DNA of 42,136 bases from a virus: IMG/VR virus record IMGVR_UViG_3300042923_000543, positions 1 to 42,136 of that record; one strand, given 5' to 3'. Under the pieces are notes generated by a model. It did not search any database, was not told the origin of the DNA, and saw nothing but the letters and a program-made list of their open reading frames with translations. The position numbers and the translations under genes are program-made. Shown one piece after another: positions 18,038 to 25,608 of this stretch. Each line of letters begins with the position of its first letter. Position 1 is the stretch's first letter.

Positions 18038-18265
18038 TCATAATATGACTTTCTTTAGTGCTTCTATCGCTAATATGTTGATCCGGTATTCCTCTAATAG
18101 ATTTACCCTGTCCCCTAACATTCCTTCGTATCTTTCGTTTTCCTCTTCGAAGTACTCTATAGCGTTTTCTATTGTAATCTCCTCCGGTTGCTTGTCTGGA
18201 TTACAAATATCACATCTTCTGGTATGTTCATCTCGGCATCTTTCGCACTGAGGATATCTGGCCAT
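18038..18265 (-). CDS. Small protein with N-terminal Cys cluster
   Basis: 75 aa from ATG at 18265, behind AAGGGAG; a frame open to 18295 lacks a site. The N-terminus MARYPQCERCRDEHTRRCDICN has two CxxC pairs that could bind zinc. The rest is an acidic helix (ENAIEYFEEENERYEGML) and a further helix. No family recognised; the partner is unknown. Confidence 0.6.
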   Translation of the reverse strand: MARYPQCERCRDEHTRRCDICNPDKQPEEITIENAIEYFEEENERYEGMLGDRVNLLEEYRINILAIEALKKVIL

Positions 18266-18350
18266 ATAGGCTTTACTCCCTTCTTGATAAACCAAATGCT
18301 TGTAAGATCAACTCGCTTCGCTCAGACATCTAGGGTCTTATTGACTGAAT

Positions 18351-18617
18351 TTAAAGTTTGTTTAGTAACTCATCCTCGATATCAACCAACTTGACCGCTA
18401 ATGTTTCTGTATATCCCAAATCAACCTTAAATGATTTCTTATCGAGTTTCTGAAACTGTTCACTCTGAATAGCTTTGAAGTTCTCTGCTTGCTGATTGAG
18501 TGTATCATTTAAGACATTGTTGTTATGCTCCAGAAACATTATATGATCTACCAATTCATTTTTCTTTTTACTCATAAGACTAGTTCTTTTATGAAGCTTT
18601 TCGATTATTAGCATACA
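18351..18617 (-). CDS. Small helical protein of unknown function
   Basis: 88 aa from ATG at 18617 (MLIIEKLHKRTSLMSKKKNE), 8 nt after AAGGAGG. The frame stays open up to 18716 but the added stretch is Arg/Gly-rich, GC-rich and has no good site. The protein is a predicted coiled coil (NNVLNDTLNQQAENFKAIQ). No family recognised. Confidence 0.55.
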   Translation of the reverse strand, partial: CMLIIEKLHKRTSLMSKKKNELVDHIMFLEHNNNVLNDTLNQQAENFKAIQSEQFQKLDKKSFKVDLGYTETLAVKLVDIEDELLNKL

Positions 18618-18823
18618 CTGTTCCTCCTTATCAGTAATGCCGGTACTGCCGTATGCAGCTTCGCAATTATGCCCTTTAACGGCTCCGGCTGCCGTCCGCT
18701 TATGGTAACGGCGCACCCGTTGACTTCCGGCTGTTATCTGCTCACCATTCTTTTTTATTGCCTAACTGGTTTTTGCTCCAGTGGTTTATTTAAGTGTAAT
18801 CTCCACGACACTTCATTGTAATT

Positions 18824-19081
18824 TCACAATTCTTCGTAGCTAAATCCTTTGTCAGATTGAAACCAACCAGCATTTAATTCTTCAAAGGCAAATCTCTTTA
18901 TATCTAATACCTTACCATCTCCATATGGATCCATGTTCCTGATATCGTGTTCATCTGCTCCTAGCTCTTTGAGTGATTCTCTGTTCTCCTTTGAATTTTC
19001 AATCAGCACATATTCACAGCAACCATCGTTGCACGAGCTTTCAATAACTTCAATTTCATTTAACTTTGCCAGTTTATCCAT
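18824..19081 (-). CDS. Small acidic protein of unknown function
   Basis: 85 aa, AAAGGA before ATG at 19081. It has a Cys cluster (ESSCNDGCCEYV) and an acidic body (KELGADEHDIRNMDPYGDGK). No family recognised. The 107-nt gap downstream (18718-18823) holds only a weak 5-bp hairpin and no gene. Confidence 0.55.
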   Translation of the reverse strand: MDKLAKLNEIEVIESSCNDGCCEYVLIENSKENRESLKELGADEHDIRNMDPYGDGKVLDIKRFAFEELNAGWFQSDKGFSYEEL

Positions 19082-19104
19082 ACATATTCCTTTCCGCTTA
19101 TCAG

Positions 19105-19299
19105 CTAATCAAATGATACAGTTTCAACTACTGTTTCTCCATCTAACTCCTTTGGTGTCATACATGGAGCGCATAACACGTTATTTACTTTTAATCCGTA
19201 AAATCTTCCGTTCTTATCGTTGCATGTAATATCTGTATCCTTTGTCTCTGATCCTTTGCATAAAGAGCAGAAACTTTTTATACCTATAAAATCACTCAC
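19105..19299 (-). CDS. Small putative zinc-ribbon protein
   Basis: 64 aa with a GTG start at 19299, 8 nt after AAGGAGG. Two knuckles are visible: FCSLCKG and LCAPCM, about 25 residues apart, enough for one zinc site. No family recognised. It lies in a run of short early genes between the GIY-YIG-like protein and an acidic protein. Confidence 0.55.
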   Translation of the reverse strand: MSDFIGIKSFCSLCKGSETKDTDITCNDKNGRFYGLKVNNVLCAPCMTPKELDGETVVETVSFD

Positions 19300-19358
19300 A
19301 TTATTTTCCTCCTTATCAGCTATACCGGACTTGCCGGATGGATTGATAAAATTTCAGT

Positions 19359-19751
19359 TTAGTTAAATAGTCCATCATTAAATGGATCTGTATTTTCTAT
19401 GTAACGTATTTCATTTTTCCATCTATCCATTAACCGGCAATCAAATTCCGTAAAACTTAAGTCTGGTAGAGTAATAGTGATTTCATCCTTGGCTTTATCA
19501 TCCTTATTCAGAGCCGGCTTGAATTTATTTATGTAATAGATTTCATAAAGGAACATATCTGCTTCGCTTTTACATTCAGCAATCTCGATATGACTTACAG
19601 AGAAAATATCAATCAATTTATGCATAGGAAACTGTTTAAAGTGTCCTCTTAGCCTGCTATTTATAGGTTGCTTAGTTCTTCCTAGGTATGCAATGAATTC
19701 GCCATTAGTTCCAGAATAAAATATCTTATAGATTGTATACTTTTGCTTCAT
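19359..19751 (-). CDS. GIY-YIG-like nuclease domain protein
   Basis: 130 aa. Residues 5-25 (YKIFYSGTNGEFIAYLGRTKQ) and 28-40 (NSRLRGHFKQFPM) fit the GIY-YIG fold with the conserved Arg, and EIYYINKFKPALN (residues 69-81) supplies the later Glu/Asn motif. The first 'GIY' is replaced by Y-K, so this is a divergent member; nuclease activity is uncertain. The C-terminal 45 residues are of unknown fold. Similar small GIY-YIG proteins occur in phage early regions and may act in recombination or host DNA cleavage. Confidence 0.65.
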   Translation of the reverse strand: MKQKYTIYKIFYSGTNGEFIAYLGRTKQPINSRLRGHFKQFPMHKLIDIFSVSHIEIAECKSEADMFLYEIYYINKFKPALNKDDKAKDEITITLPDLSFTEFDCRLMDRWKNEIRYIENTDPFNDGLFN

Positions 19752-19773
19752 ATAATCACCTTTTTCAGTTTAC

Positions 19774-20211
19774 TTAACTAACTTCAAATCTCAATTTCAT
19801 CTGCTCTGGATATAACTCTACTTCCGGCCTGCGCTTGCCTGTCCACTTAAGTCCTCCAGCTTCTCCGACGCATTTCCAGCCACTTGCCTTAAGGCTTGCG
19901 CCGCTCTCGGATTGTAGTATGTAAGTAATGAGTTTTTTGTATCCCAGGTTTCTCGCTACTCTCCATGCTGCGGAATAAAGGAAACTACAAGCATTCTTAG
20001 TGCCATCAGTACATAATCTGTTGACTTCGAGTGTCCACCCATTATCAAGATATCTGGATACCGGTCTACCAACTATCGCCACTCCTACAATCTTTTCACC
20101 GTCAGAAGCTGCTATACTAAATTTATGACCAACAACCGGCTTATGGTGCCTGTGATACTGTTCTACAAAGGTATTCGCTTCTTTTAATGATATTGGTACT
20201 AATTCAAGCAT
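19774..20211 (-). CDS. XF1762-family GNAT-like protein
   Basis: 145 aa. Recognisable family pattern: VPISLKEANTFVEQYHRHHK, then VGHKFSIAASDGEKIVGVAIVGRPVSRYLDNG, then LEVNRLCTDGTKNACSFLY and KLITYILQSESGASLKASGW. The layout is that of a small GNAT acyltransferase. The family is frequent in phages; its substrate is not established. The fold and the RLCTDGTKNACS motif recall Mom-like DNA-modifying proteins, and this genome also carries two methyltransferases and a PP-loop protein, so DNA modification is possible. That is inference. Confidence 0.75.
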   Translation of the reverse strand: MLELVPISLKEANTFVEQYHRHHKPVVGHKFSIAASDGEKIVGVAIVGRPVSRYLDNGWTLEVNRLCTDGTKNACSFLYSAAWRVARNLGYKKLITYILQSESGASLKASGWKCVGEAGGLKWTGKRRPEVELYPEQMKLRFEVS

Positions 20212-20251
20212 ATTATCAGCTCCTTTATGCGTTAAATCTTAATTTACATCA

Positions 20252-20548
20252 CTAGCAGCTGCTATAAGCTTTACATGCCATGTTATGATGAGCTCCCTTG
20301 CGGGCCTTAAGCTTCTCTGGTATTACCGGTCTCATGTCCGGCTTTATAGTTGACTTCATGAATTCAAAGTATGTATAACTTTCCTTCCAACACTTGCGCT
20401 GAACTAATACTGAATTTGGATTGAAGGCTATTATCTTTACCTTCACAGGATCCGGTTGTCCTCTCTCACCATCCAGGATCCAGAGAATTACCTCCTGTCC
20501 TTCATAGTACTTCTTCTGAACTTCTTCTCTTATCTCTGATATAGTCAA
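20252..20548 (-). CDS. Small protein of unknown function
   Basis: 98 aa. Its ATG at 20548 overlaps the stop of the upstream ASCH-like gene (ATGA), so the two are co-translated. The N-terminal half looks like a small beta barrel (KYYEGQEVILWILDGERG; VKVKIIAFNPNSVLVQ), the C-terminal half is basic (KARKGAHHNMACKAYSSC). No family recognised. Confidence 0.55.
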   Translation of the reverse strand: MTISEIREEVQKKYYEGQEVILWILDGERGQPDPVKVKIIAFNPNSVLVQRKCWKESYTYFEFMKSTIKPDMRPVIPEKLKARKGAHHNMACKAYSSC

Positions 20549-21183
20549 ATTGCTTCCTCCTTACTGATCCGCTCAAACGAGATTACCCATACCCATGGAT
20601 TTGCGCTCCAACTATGATCCATCCAGTGATTTTTCATATCAATTGTGCTATCCCATAGCATCGGAAATTCTGGTGCTATACCATCGATTTTACAATCACG
20701 TGCAAGTGTTACATTTTGACCGCAATAGTCATTCCAGTGTATACACATACTACATGAATGAAATGCACCTTCTTTTTTCGCTTGCTCTACAGTGATATCC
20801 TGAAGTTTCTCAATTCTAACATCTTTCACTCTTAGAAATATCCTTGCTGCTTCCTTTGGCATATGTAGAGATGGTTTCCATTTTCCGATAAATGATGCCG
20901 GATAATTATATGCGGCCAGAGGATCAGGTACTTTATAAACGTATCCATCTGTCCACTCCTCCCATGTTTCTCTTACATAGATAATATCTCCTGGCTGGTA
21001 CCTGCATGGATCTGTAGGCTTGTAATGATCTCCCGTGGACTGCTGTATGAAGGCTATCGGTGTTCCATCGGCTTCACAATCAAATTGATTTACTATATCC
21101 TGCTTGACTACCCTTCTGGTTACTGTTTTCTTCCCGTCAAGGATTGCTTTAACCATTTCGGTGTTGAATAATATTGGTTTCAT
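20545..21183 (-). CDS. ASCH-like phage protein
   Basis: 212 aa from ATG at 21183 (MKPILFNTEMVKAILDGKKT), 5 nt after GGAGG; the frame open to 21234 is upstream of this site. The pattern 'FNTEMVKAILDGKKTVTRR', 'YQPGDIIYVRETW', 'MPKEAARIFLRVKDVRIEKLQDIT' and the C-terminal NPWVWVISFERI is a widespread phage protein related to ASCH/PUA-like RNA- or modified-base-binding folds. No catalytic role is known to me. It is divergent from the plus-strand gene at 21259, with a promoter for the latter between them. Confidence 0.7.
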   Translation of the reverse strand: MKPILFNTEMVKAILDGKKTVTRRVVKQDIVNQFDCEADGTPIAFIQQSTGDHYKPTDPCRYQPGDIIYVRETWEEWTDGYVYKVPDPLAAYNYPASFIGKWKPSLHMPKEAARIFLRVKDVRIEKLQDITVEQAKKEGAFHSCSMCIHWNDYCGQNVTLARDCKIDGIAPEFPMLWDSTIDMKNHWMDHSWSANPWVWVISFERISKEEAI

Positions 21184-21202
21184 ACTTTCCTCCAATCTCA
21201 TA

Positions 21203-21231
21203 TTGAAAAATGCAAACAAATGTTCTATAAT
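21203..21231 (+). promoter_or_regulatory. Sigma-A promoter for the lone plus-strand gene
   Basis: TTGAAA (21203-21208), a 17-bp spacer, then TATAAT (21226-21231). The gene start at 21259 follows at the expected distance, with a GAGGTG ribosome site between. It points against the surrounding early operon. Confidence 0.8.
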
Positions 21232-21258
21232 CATATTACTATTTTATGAGGTGATACT

Positions 21259-21540
21259 ATGCCATTCCTTCAACCAGACCACCGACCATCCATCAAACAT
21301 CCGGCTGGACATCCAGTGGAAGTCATTACAACCCATAAAGCATCCAGAGAACTTAAACCACTCTATTTTCGTATCGAAGATGATCGACAGGAGAGGTTTA
21401 CCTTTATGTTGTCAAAAGCCTTTCTCCGGAAGGAAGAAAACTATATCATGACCTTTGAGTGTGCTTATGATGCGTATGGGATACGGAATAGCATAGCATT
21501 ACTCTTTGATGTTACTCGGTGTCAATGGACGGTTGGCTGA
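21259..21540 (+). CDS. Lone plus-strand small protein in the early operon
   Basis: 93 aa, GAGGTG 5 nt before ATG. It begins MPFLQPDHRPSIKHPAGHPV and continues as a mixed beta protein (PLYFRIEDDRQERFTFMLS; YIMTFECAYDAYGIRNSIALLF; CQWTV). The amino-acid makeup is normal for a real protein and it has its own promoter. I recall similar proteins in clostridial mobile elements but not a function. Its last 29 bases overlap the 3' end of the convergent YopX gene. Independent expression suggests a lysogen-expressed accessory gene (defence, exclusion or host fitness) or a timing control over the early operon. Confidence 0.75.
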   Translation: MPFLQPDHRPSIKHPAGHPVEVITTHKASRELKPLYFRIEDDRQERFTFMLSKAFLRKEENYIMTFECAYDAYGIRNSIALLFDVTRCQWTVG

Positions 21541-21955
21541 GTGATTTCTTGTCATCGTGAATGCTCCCTACAACCTTAATCTCATACCCATTCAGTCTTA
21601 AATCTAGCATCGTGAGTAAAGTACCGGTTTTATCTTCGCTGAACACCGGGCAACCATCTATGTACTTGATTTGTCCAGTCGCTAATACACACGGTCTTGT
21701 AACAATGCATCTGTCACCCTCATAAATCTCCTTACTGTTTTTATCATGAATTCCGGTATACCGGCTAACCGTTTCTGGAACAACTTCAAACCACATGGTT
21801 GCAAATAAAGTTGTTTCCTCTTCTCCATAGCTTGCGTCTGCCTCAACATCTAAAATGATATACCACTTATCACATTCCTCATTAGGCACTGCATAACCGA
21901 ATACCCATTCATTAGTATCAATTCTTTTTCCTTTATTCATGATTTCATTTTTCAT
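21512..21955 (-). CDS. YopX-family protein
   Basis: 147 aa, GGAGG before ATG at 21955. The signature is clear: MNKGKRIDTNEWVFGY, VVPETVSRYTGIHDKNSKEIYEGD, then GYEIKVVGSIHDD. YopX proteins are very common in Firmicutes phages; their function is unknown. It starts within the last codons of the 107-aa gene, so it is translated together with it, and its 3' end overlaps the convergent plus-strand gene. Confidence 0.85.
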   Translation of the reverse strand: MKNEIMNKGKRIDTNEWVFGYAVPNEECDKWYIILDVEADASYGEEETTLFATMWFEVVPETVSRYTGIHDKNSKEIYEGDRCIVTRPCVLATGQIKYIDGCPVFSEDKTGTLLTMLDLRLNGYEIKVVGSIHDDKKSLSQPSIDTE

Positions 21956-22268
21956 CTGCTACCTCCTTATCCTGCTGCCGGTTGGCATATAAAAACTTCT
22001 CTAGCTCATCATCCTTAAAATTATCTTCAGGTATACCGAATTGATTGAGTAACTCTCTGAATTTGATCTTACTTTCACCCAACCTTGCAGCCCATTTGAG
22101 TGCTTCACGATGCCAGTAGTCTTCTGACTCTTTCAGGTCTTCTACTTCTTCTGGTTCCAGATCTGTACACTCATACGTTGCCAGCTTATCAATACATTTA
22201 TCATTTGATACATCCGGCATGTTTCTCCATTCTTTGTATGTAAAATTATACTGAGTTAACCTTACCAT
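21945..22268 (-). CDS. Conserved phage small protein
   Basis: 107 aa, AAAGGA before ATG at 22268. It contains the recurrent phage signature NDKCIDKLATYECTDLEPEEV near residues 20-43, followed by an acidic helical region. The function of this family is not known. A perfect hairpin (22284-22305) sits just upstream of its ribosome site. Confidence 0.65.
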   Translation of the reverse strand: MVRLTQYNFTYKEWRNMPDVSNDKCIDKLATYECTDLEPEEVEDLKESEDYWHREALKWAARLGESKIKFRELLNQFGIPEDNFKDDELEKFLYANRQQDKEVADEK

Positions 22269-22283
22269 TTCTTTTTCCTTTCC

Positions 22284-22305
22284 CCCGGAGGTCCTAGCCT
22301 CCGGG
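22284..22305 (-). promoter_or_regulatory. Hairpin before the 107-aa gene
   Basis: Perfect 8-bp stem CCCGGAGG / CCTCCGGG with a 6-nt loop, 7 nt upstream of the AAAGGA ribosome site on the minus strand. There is no T-run, so it is not a terminator. It carries GGAGG and CCTCC in opposite arms and could compete for ribosomes or protect a processed 5' end. Confidence 0.5.
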
Positions 22306-22367
22306 ATAAGCTATGACATGGCCATTCAAGTTCATTGTGATATGTATACTAAAATAACCTTAAGGAC

Positions 22368-22694
22368 TTAATATATCTTTCCTCCCATTAGCCTCCTGAT
22401 GATATCCTCTTTCTGATATAATCCTGCTGCCTGAGGAACACTTCTAAAGTGCGGTTCAAAATACCTTACTGATTTCTTTAGTTTTTGCGATATTTCCTCA
22501 ATTGTGAAGGTTTCTTTATCGAATATCTGGTATAGTTCATCCTGCAGGTCTTTCTTAAGCATTAGATCAACTAATTTATTCATGTGAGGTCCGCTTTTAC
22601 CTTCATGCTGCTCATATGATAGTTCTACCAGGTTTAAAGAAAAGTCTAAGCCTCCTTGACTACGAAATACAATGTGGTGTTTATGCATATTCAT
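22368..22694 (-). CDS. HNH-like endonuclease, small
   Basis: 108 aa. The first 35 residues (MHKHHIVFRSQGGLDFSLNL then LSYEQHEG) fit an HNH core: His-His, Asn and a final His. No second zinc knuckle is seen, so it is a short form. The rest is helical and basic. It overlaps the PAPS-reductase-like gene by 4 nt. Small HNH proteins in phages may act in packaging, homing or host DNA degradation; here the neighbours are modification enzymes. Confidence 0.7.
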   Translation of the reverse strand: MNMHKHHIVFRSQGGLDFSLNLVELSYEQHEGKSGPHMNKLVDLMLKKDLQDELYQIFDKETFTIEEISQKLKKSVRYFEPHFRSVPQAAGLYQKEDIIRRLMGGKIY

Positions 22695-23854
22695 TTCACT
22701 CCTGCTGCCATTGAATAAAGATAATCATCCATGTTTATTTGTTTCGGTCTCTTATACCAATCATCTTCCCACCGTATGCCTATATGATTTAATACTCTTC
22801 CCCAACCGTAATGTTCTCCGGTATCTTCATCCTTGCACACTTCATACATCCAGAATTGCCAAGCCTTTGGATCTTCTCTCCTCAACTTATCAAATCTGTG
22901 AGGACGTTTCTCAAGATGAATTCCAAATCCGCATATATCACATCCAGTACGTTGAGCATCAGTAGTGTATAATGTTCCATTCGGCTTTCTTTCGATAGTT
23001 CCGTATACTTCAGGTACCGGAACATTTAAGTCTAGTGCCAACTGTAGAATATCCTGCCTCATAAATGTTGCAAACGGTGCGCTTCGAATAACATCTTTGC
23101 CGTAATAATTGCATCCGTTTTTCATAAGAGCAAATTCCCTTTGACCGCCTTCGGATGCCATAAGACCAAGATAAGGATAGCTTTCATGTTCTCTTGCCCA
23201 TATATCACAAGGATCTTCTTTCATGTACTTACAGCAGTCTGCTGATACATTGTAGTTAGCGCACATACAACATAGATCAGGACGATGATCATTGTAATTT
23301 CCCCCAAATAATTTAATCCATTTATCCGGTAATTTGATTTTATCAGAATGTTCATAATGTCCCTGTTCTCCCATATCGCCTGTCATGATTGCATGTATGA
23401 AAGTTTGTTTCGGATTATCTATTGTCTGCAAATACTCAATTTTGTGAGCTTTTGCCTTGCTTATAACCGGAAACCCTATATCTCTTAGTACCTTATACTT
23501 TGGAATAAGTGGTTTAATCCGCTCAACTCCATAATCATTATGTATTTTCCGGATACTTTTATGTTCCAGCGTTGTAACTCCGATGGCTGGCACCTTTAAC
23601 CCGATTTCTTTCAGAAATATCATTAATGTGATACTATCTAAGCCTCCTATTGATACATGAACGTTTTTCCCTCTGACATTTACTATTTCATCATAAAATT
23701 CTTTGGCACGTTGTTCTGCTCTTCTGATCTTCACCTCATATGGAAGTCTTTGCATTGCAACAAATTTTTTGATATAGTCCTTCTGTTCTTTCTTGGTTTT
23801 CTTATCGGGGATAATCTCTTCATCCATATCAACAAAATCAAGAAGTTCCTGCAT
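22691..23854 (-). CDS. PAPS reductase-like PP-loop ATPase
   Basis: 387 aa from ATG at 23854 (start coupled to the previous stop as TGATG). The PP-loop is SIGGLDS (residues 68-74), a variant of SGGxDS. Several Cys pairs follow (LCCMCANYNVSADCCKYM; GCDICGFGI) and could hold an iron-sulfur cluster or zinc. The family includes sulfonucleotide reductases and DndC-like DNA phosphorothioation proteins; phage members are common and uncharacterised. Between the methyltransferases and nucleases it may act on phage DNA, tRNA or sulfur metabolism. The DNA-modification idea is inference from context. Confidence 0.8.
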   Translation of the reverse strand: MQELLDFVDMDEEIIPDKKTKKEQKDYIKKFVAMQRLPYEVKIRRAEQRAKEFYDEIVNVRGKNVHVSIGGLDSITLMIFLKEIGLKVPAIGVTTLEHKSIRKIHNDYGVERIKPLIPKYKVLRDIGFPVISKAKAHKIEYLQTIDNPKQTFIHAIMTGDMGEQGHYEHSDKIKLPDKWIKLFGGNYNDHRPDLCCMCANYNVSADCCKYMKEDPCDIWAREHESYPYLGLMASEGGQREFALMKNGCNYYGKDVIRSAPFATFMRQDILQLALDLNVPVPEVYGTIERKPNGTLYTTDAQRTGCDICGFGIHLEKRPHRFDKLRREDPKAWQFWMYEVCKDEDTGEHYGWGRVLNHIGIRWEDDWYKRPKQINMDDYLYSMAAGVK

Positions 23855-23955
23855 CACTTACCCTTCTTTCTTTTTCCGTACATAAAAGCATTCATGTTTC
23901 CCTTCTTACTGCTCATTGTTACGGTCTGTACTCCTGCTACTTTTATGAATTTCAT
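23854..23955 (-). CDS. 33-aa basic peptide
   Basis: MKFIKVAGVQTVTMSSKKGN and a basic tail. A perfect AGGAGG lies 5 nt before ATG at 23955, and its TGA overlaps the ATG of the PP-loop gene (TGATG), a clear coupling arrangement. With 9 Lys/Arg in 33 residues it could bind nucleic acid, or serve only as a leader that couples translation. Confidence 0.6.
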   Translation of the reverse strand: MKFIKVAGVQTVTMSSKKGNMNAFMYGKRKKGK

Positions 23956-23964
23956 GATTACCTC

Positions 23965-25608
23965 CTATGCAAATCTAAGTTGCTGACGACTATCATCAAT
24001 CTGTATATTACCGATACGCTCACCCACCCTGAGATAATAACAATTTGCTTCAGCGAGAACCTTAGACATTGTAGGTACCACCGAATTTCCTATTCTTTTC
24101 ACCTGCTCACTCTTCGGGTATGGTTTACCATTCTTCATAGTAAAGTTGATGATATAATCTTTGGGGAATTCTTGCCCTAGTTTTAGTTCTTCAGCATCCA
24201 GCATCCTGAGATAGATATCAAGTATCGCATATTCATTTCCAAGTACGGTAATAAGGGCAAATCTGTCTTTGGTCACGACAGTGTGTAATGGATCATTAAG
24301 AGACTGCCCTATCCCACATCCGTAATATTCCATGATGAACTGCGATACCCATGTACATTTTTGAGCTGTCTCTGCATCTACTCCATTAGCTATTAGTTGT
24401 TTATAATCAACTGCAAGTATTGAGACTTGTCCGAAATGGCCTGCGCTAGTTGTAATTGTGTGTATCGGCTCGAATAATGATTGACCTATTCCCGTTTTAT
24501 AAAACTTTGTAAGAAAAGCAGCTACTAATGCATACCTTGGTGATGTATCAATAGTCATAATTGGATCCTTGACTGATTGTCCTCTAACTCCACTCTTTGA
24601 TGTTTCAGAATGATACTGAATTAGCATAGGCGATATCAGACAATGCTCATTTTTAGTGACTACCGTTGACATAGGATCTGTGACTGATCGATTTCTATCT
24701 TTAGAAAATCCCGTTTGTCCTATCTGCATGATGTAAGGAGTAACAACTCCATACCCATGTTTTTGTGTAATGGTTGTTATTGGCTCGTGAATGCTTTGAC
24801 CTCTGAAATTATCGCCACCATGATTAACTTGCACTATAAATGGTTCCTTACTGTTGAAAACAAACTTGTCCATACCTGCGCCAATACGGTTCATTGTTTT
24901 ATCTGCCAACGGCTTCTTGCGCCCAAATATGGACTTACCAAGATCATTAAAATTTATATAATCCGCTATTGGCTCCCATTTCTTCAATCCATTGGTACCA
25001 TATCTGTTATGCGTAGGCACTGGCCATACTATTTGCTTATCATCAGATCGGAATACTGCATACCAACGCTTTCTTGTAGTGTGTGCTCCATAATCAGCTG
25101 CTACAAGCTCTTTGCATTCAAACCGAAATCCAAGGTTTTTCATAAGCTTTATAAACTTTTTGTAATACTCACCTTTTCGCTCTTTGATTGGCTTATCATT
25201 CTCATCGAGAGGCCCCCAGTCTTGGATTTCTGCTACATTCTCCATCATTACAACTTCAGGTAAATAACCTGTGACCTCTAAAATCTGCTTACACAGTCGG
25301 TAGACTCCCATTGGTAATATACGCAATCCTCTTTTGATTGGTTTATCACCCTTCGCTCGTGAGTGACTTGTGCAATCCGGAGAAGCCCAAATCATTCTTA
25401 CTCTTTGACCTTTTTTCAGATACTTTCGCAAATCGACTTTAAGCATATCTTCCGTTAGATGCAACGTATCTGGATGGTTTTTCATATGCATTGCAATAGC
25501 ATCCGGATCATGATTAATTGCTATATCAATAGATCTACCAAGAGCCATTTCTATTCCAACGCTTGCCCCACCTCCGCCTGCAAAGCAATCAATGATAATA
25601 TCCTTCAT
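23965..25608 (-). CDS. DNA (cytosine-5-)methyltransferase, phage type
   Basis: 547 aa. Motif I is DCFAGGGGASVGIE (residues 7-20); the catalytic loop is SPDCTSHSRAKG with Cys79 (Ser instead of the first Pro of PPC); motif VI is ENV (123-125); motif VIII is TTRKRWYAV. Residues about 265-450 are unusual: at least four tandem units of the form 'GQSxxxPxxTIxTxxxxALV' in the target-recognition region. The last 90 residues supply motifs IX-X (EEFPKDY-like QEFPKDYIINF; VKRIGNSVVP). It methylates cytosine at a site set by the repeats and probably protects phage DNA from restriction. The 4-nt overlap with the upstream gene indicates co-translation. Confidence 0.9.
   Translation of the reverse strand: MKDIIIDCFAGGGGASVGIEMALGRSIDIAINHDPDAIAMHMKNHPDTLHLTEDMLKVDLRKYLKKGQRVRMIWASPDCTSHSRAKGDKPIKRGLRILPMGVYRLCKQILEVTGYLPEVVMMENVAEIQDWGPLDENDKPIKERKGEYYKKFIKLMKNLGFRFECKELVAADYGAHTTRKRWYAVFRSDDKQIVWPVPTHNRYGTNGLKKWEPIADYINFNDLGKSIFGRKKPLADKTMNRIGAGMDKFVFNSKEPFIVQVNHGGDNFRGQSIHEPITTITQKHGYGVVTPYIMQIGQTGFSKDRNRSVTDPMSTVVTKNEHCLISPMLIQYHSETSKSGVRGQSVKDPIMTIDTSPRYALVAAFLTKFYKTGIGQSLFEPIHTITTSAGHFGQVSILAVDYKQLIANGVDAETAQKCTWVSQFIMEYYGCGIGQSLNDPLHTVVTKDRFALITVLGNEYAILDIYLRMLDAEELKLGQEFPKDYIINFTMKNGKPYPKSEQVKRIGNSVVPTMSKVLAEANCYYLRVGERIGNIQIDDSRQQLRFA

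Noticed and set aside
24715-25263. 182-codon plus-strand frame opposite the C5 methyltransferase
   Set aside because: Cys/Leu/Tyr/Ile-rich shadow without a ribosome site, opposite clear methyltransferase motifs.
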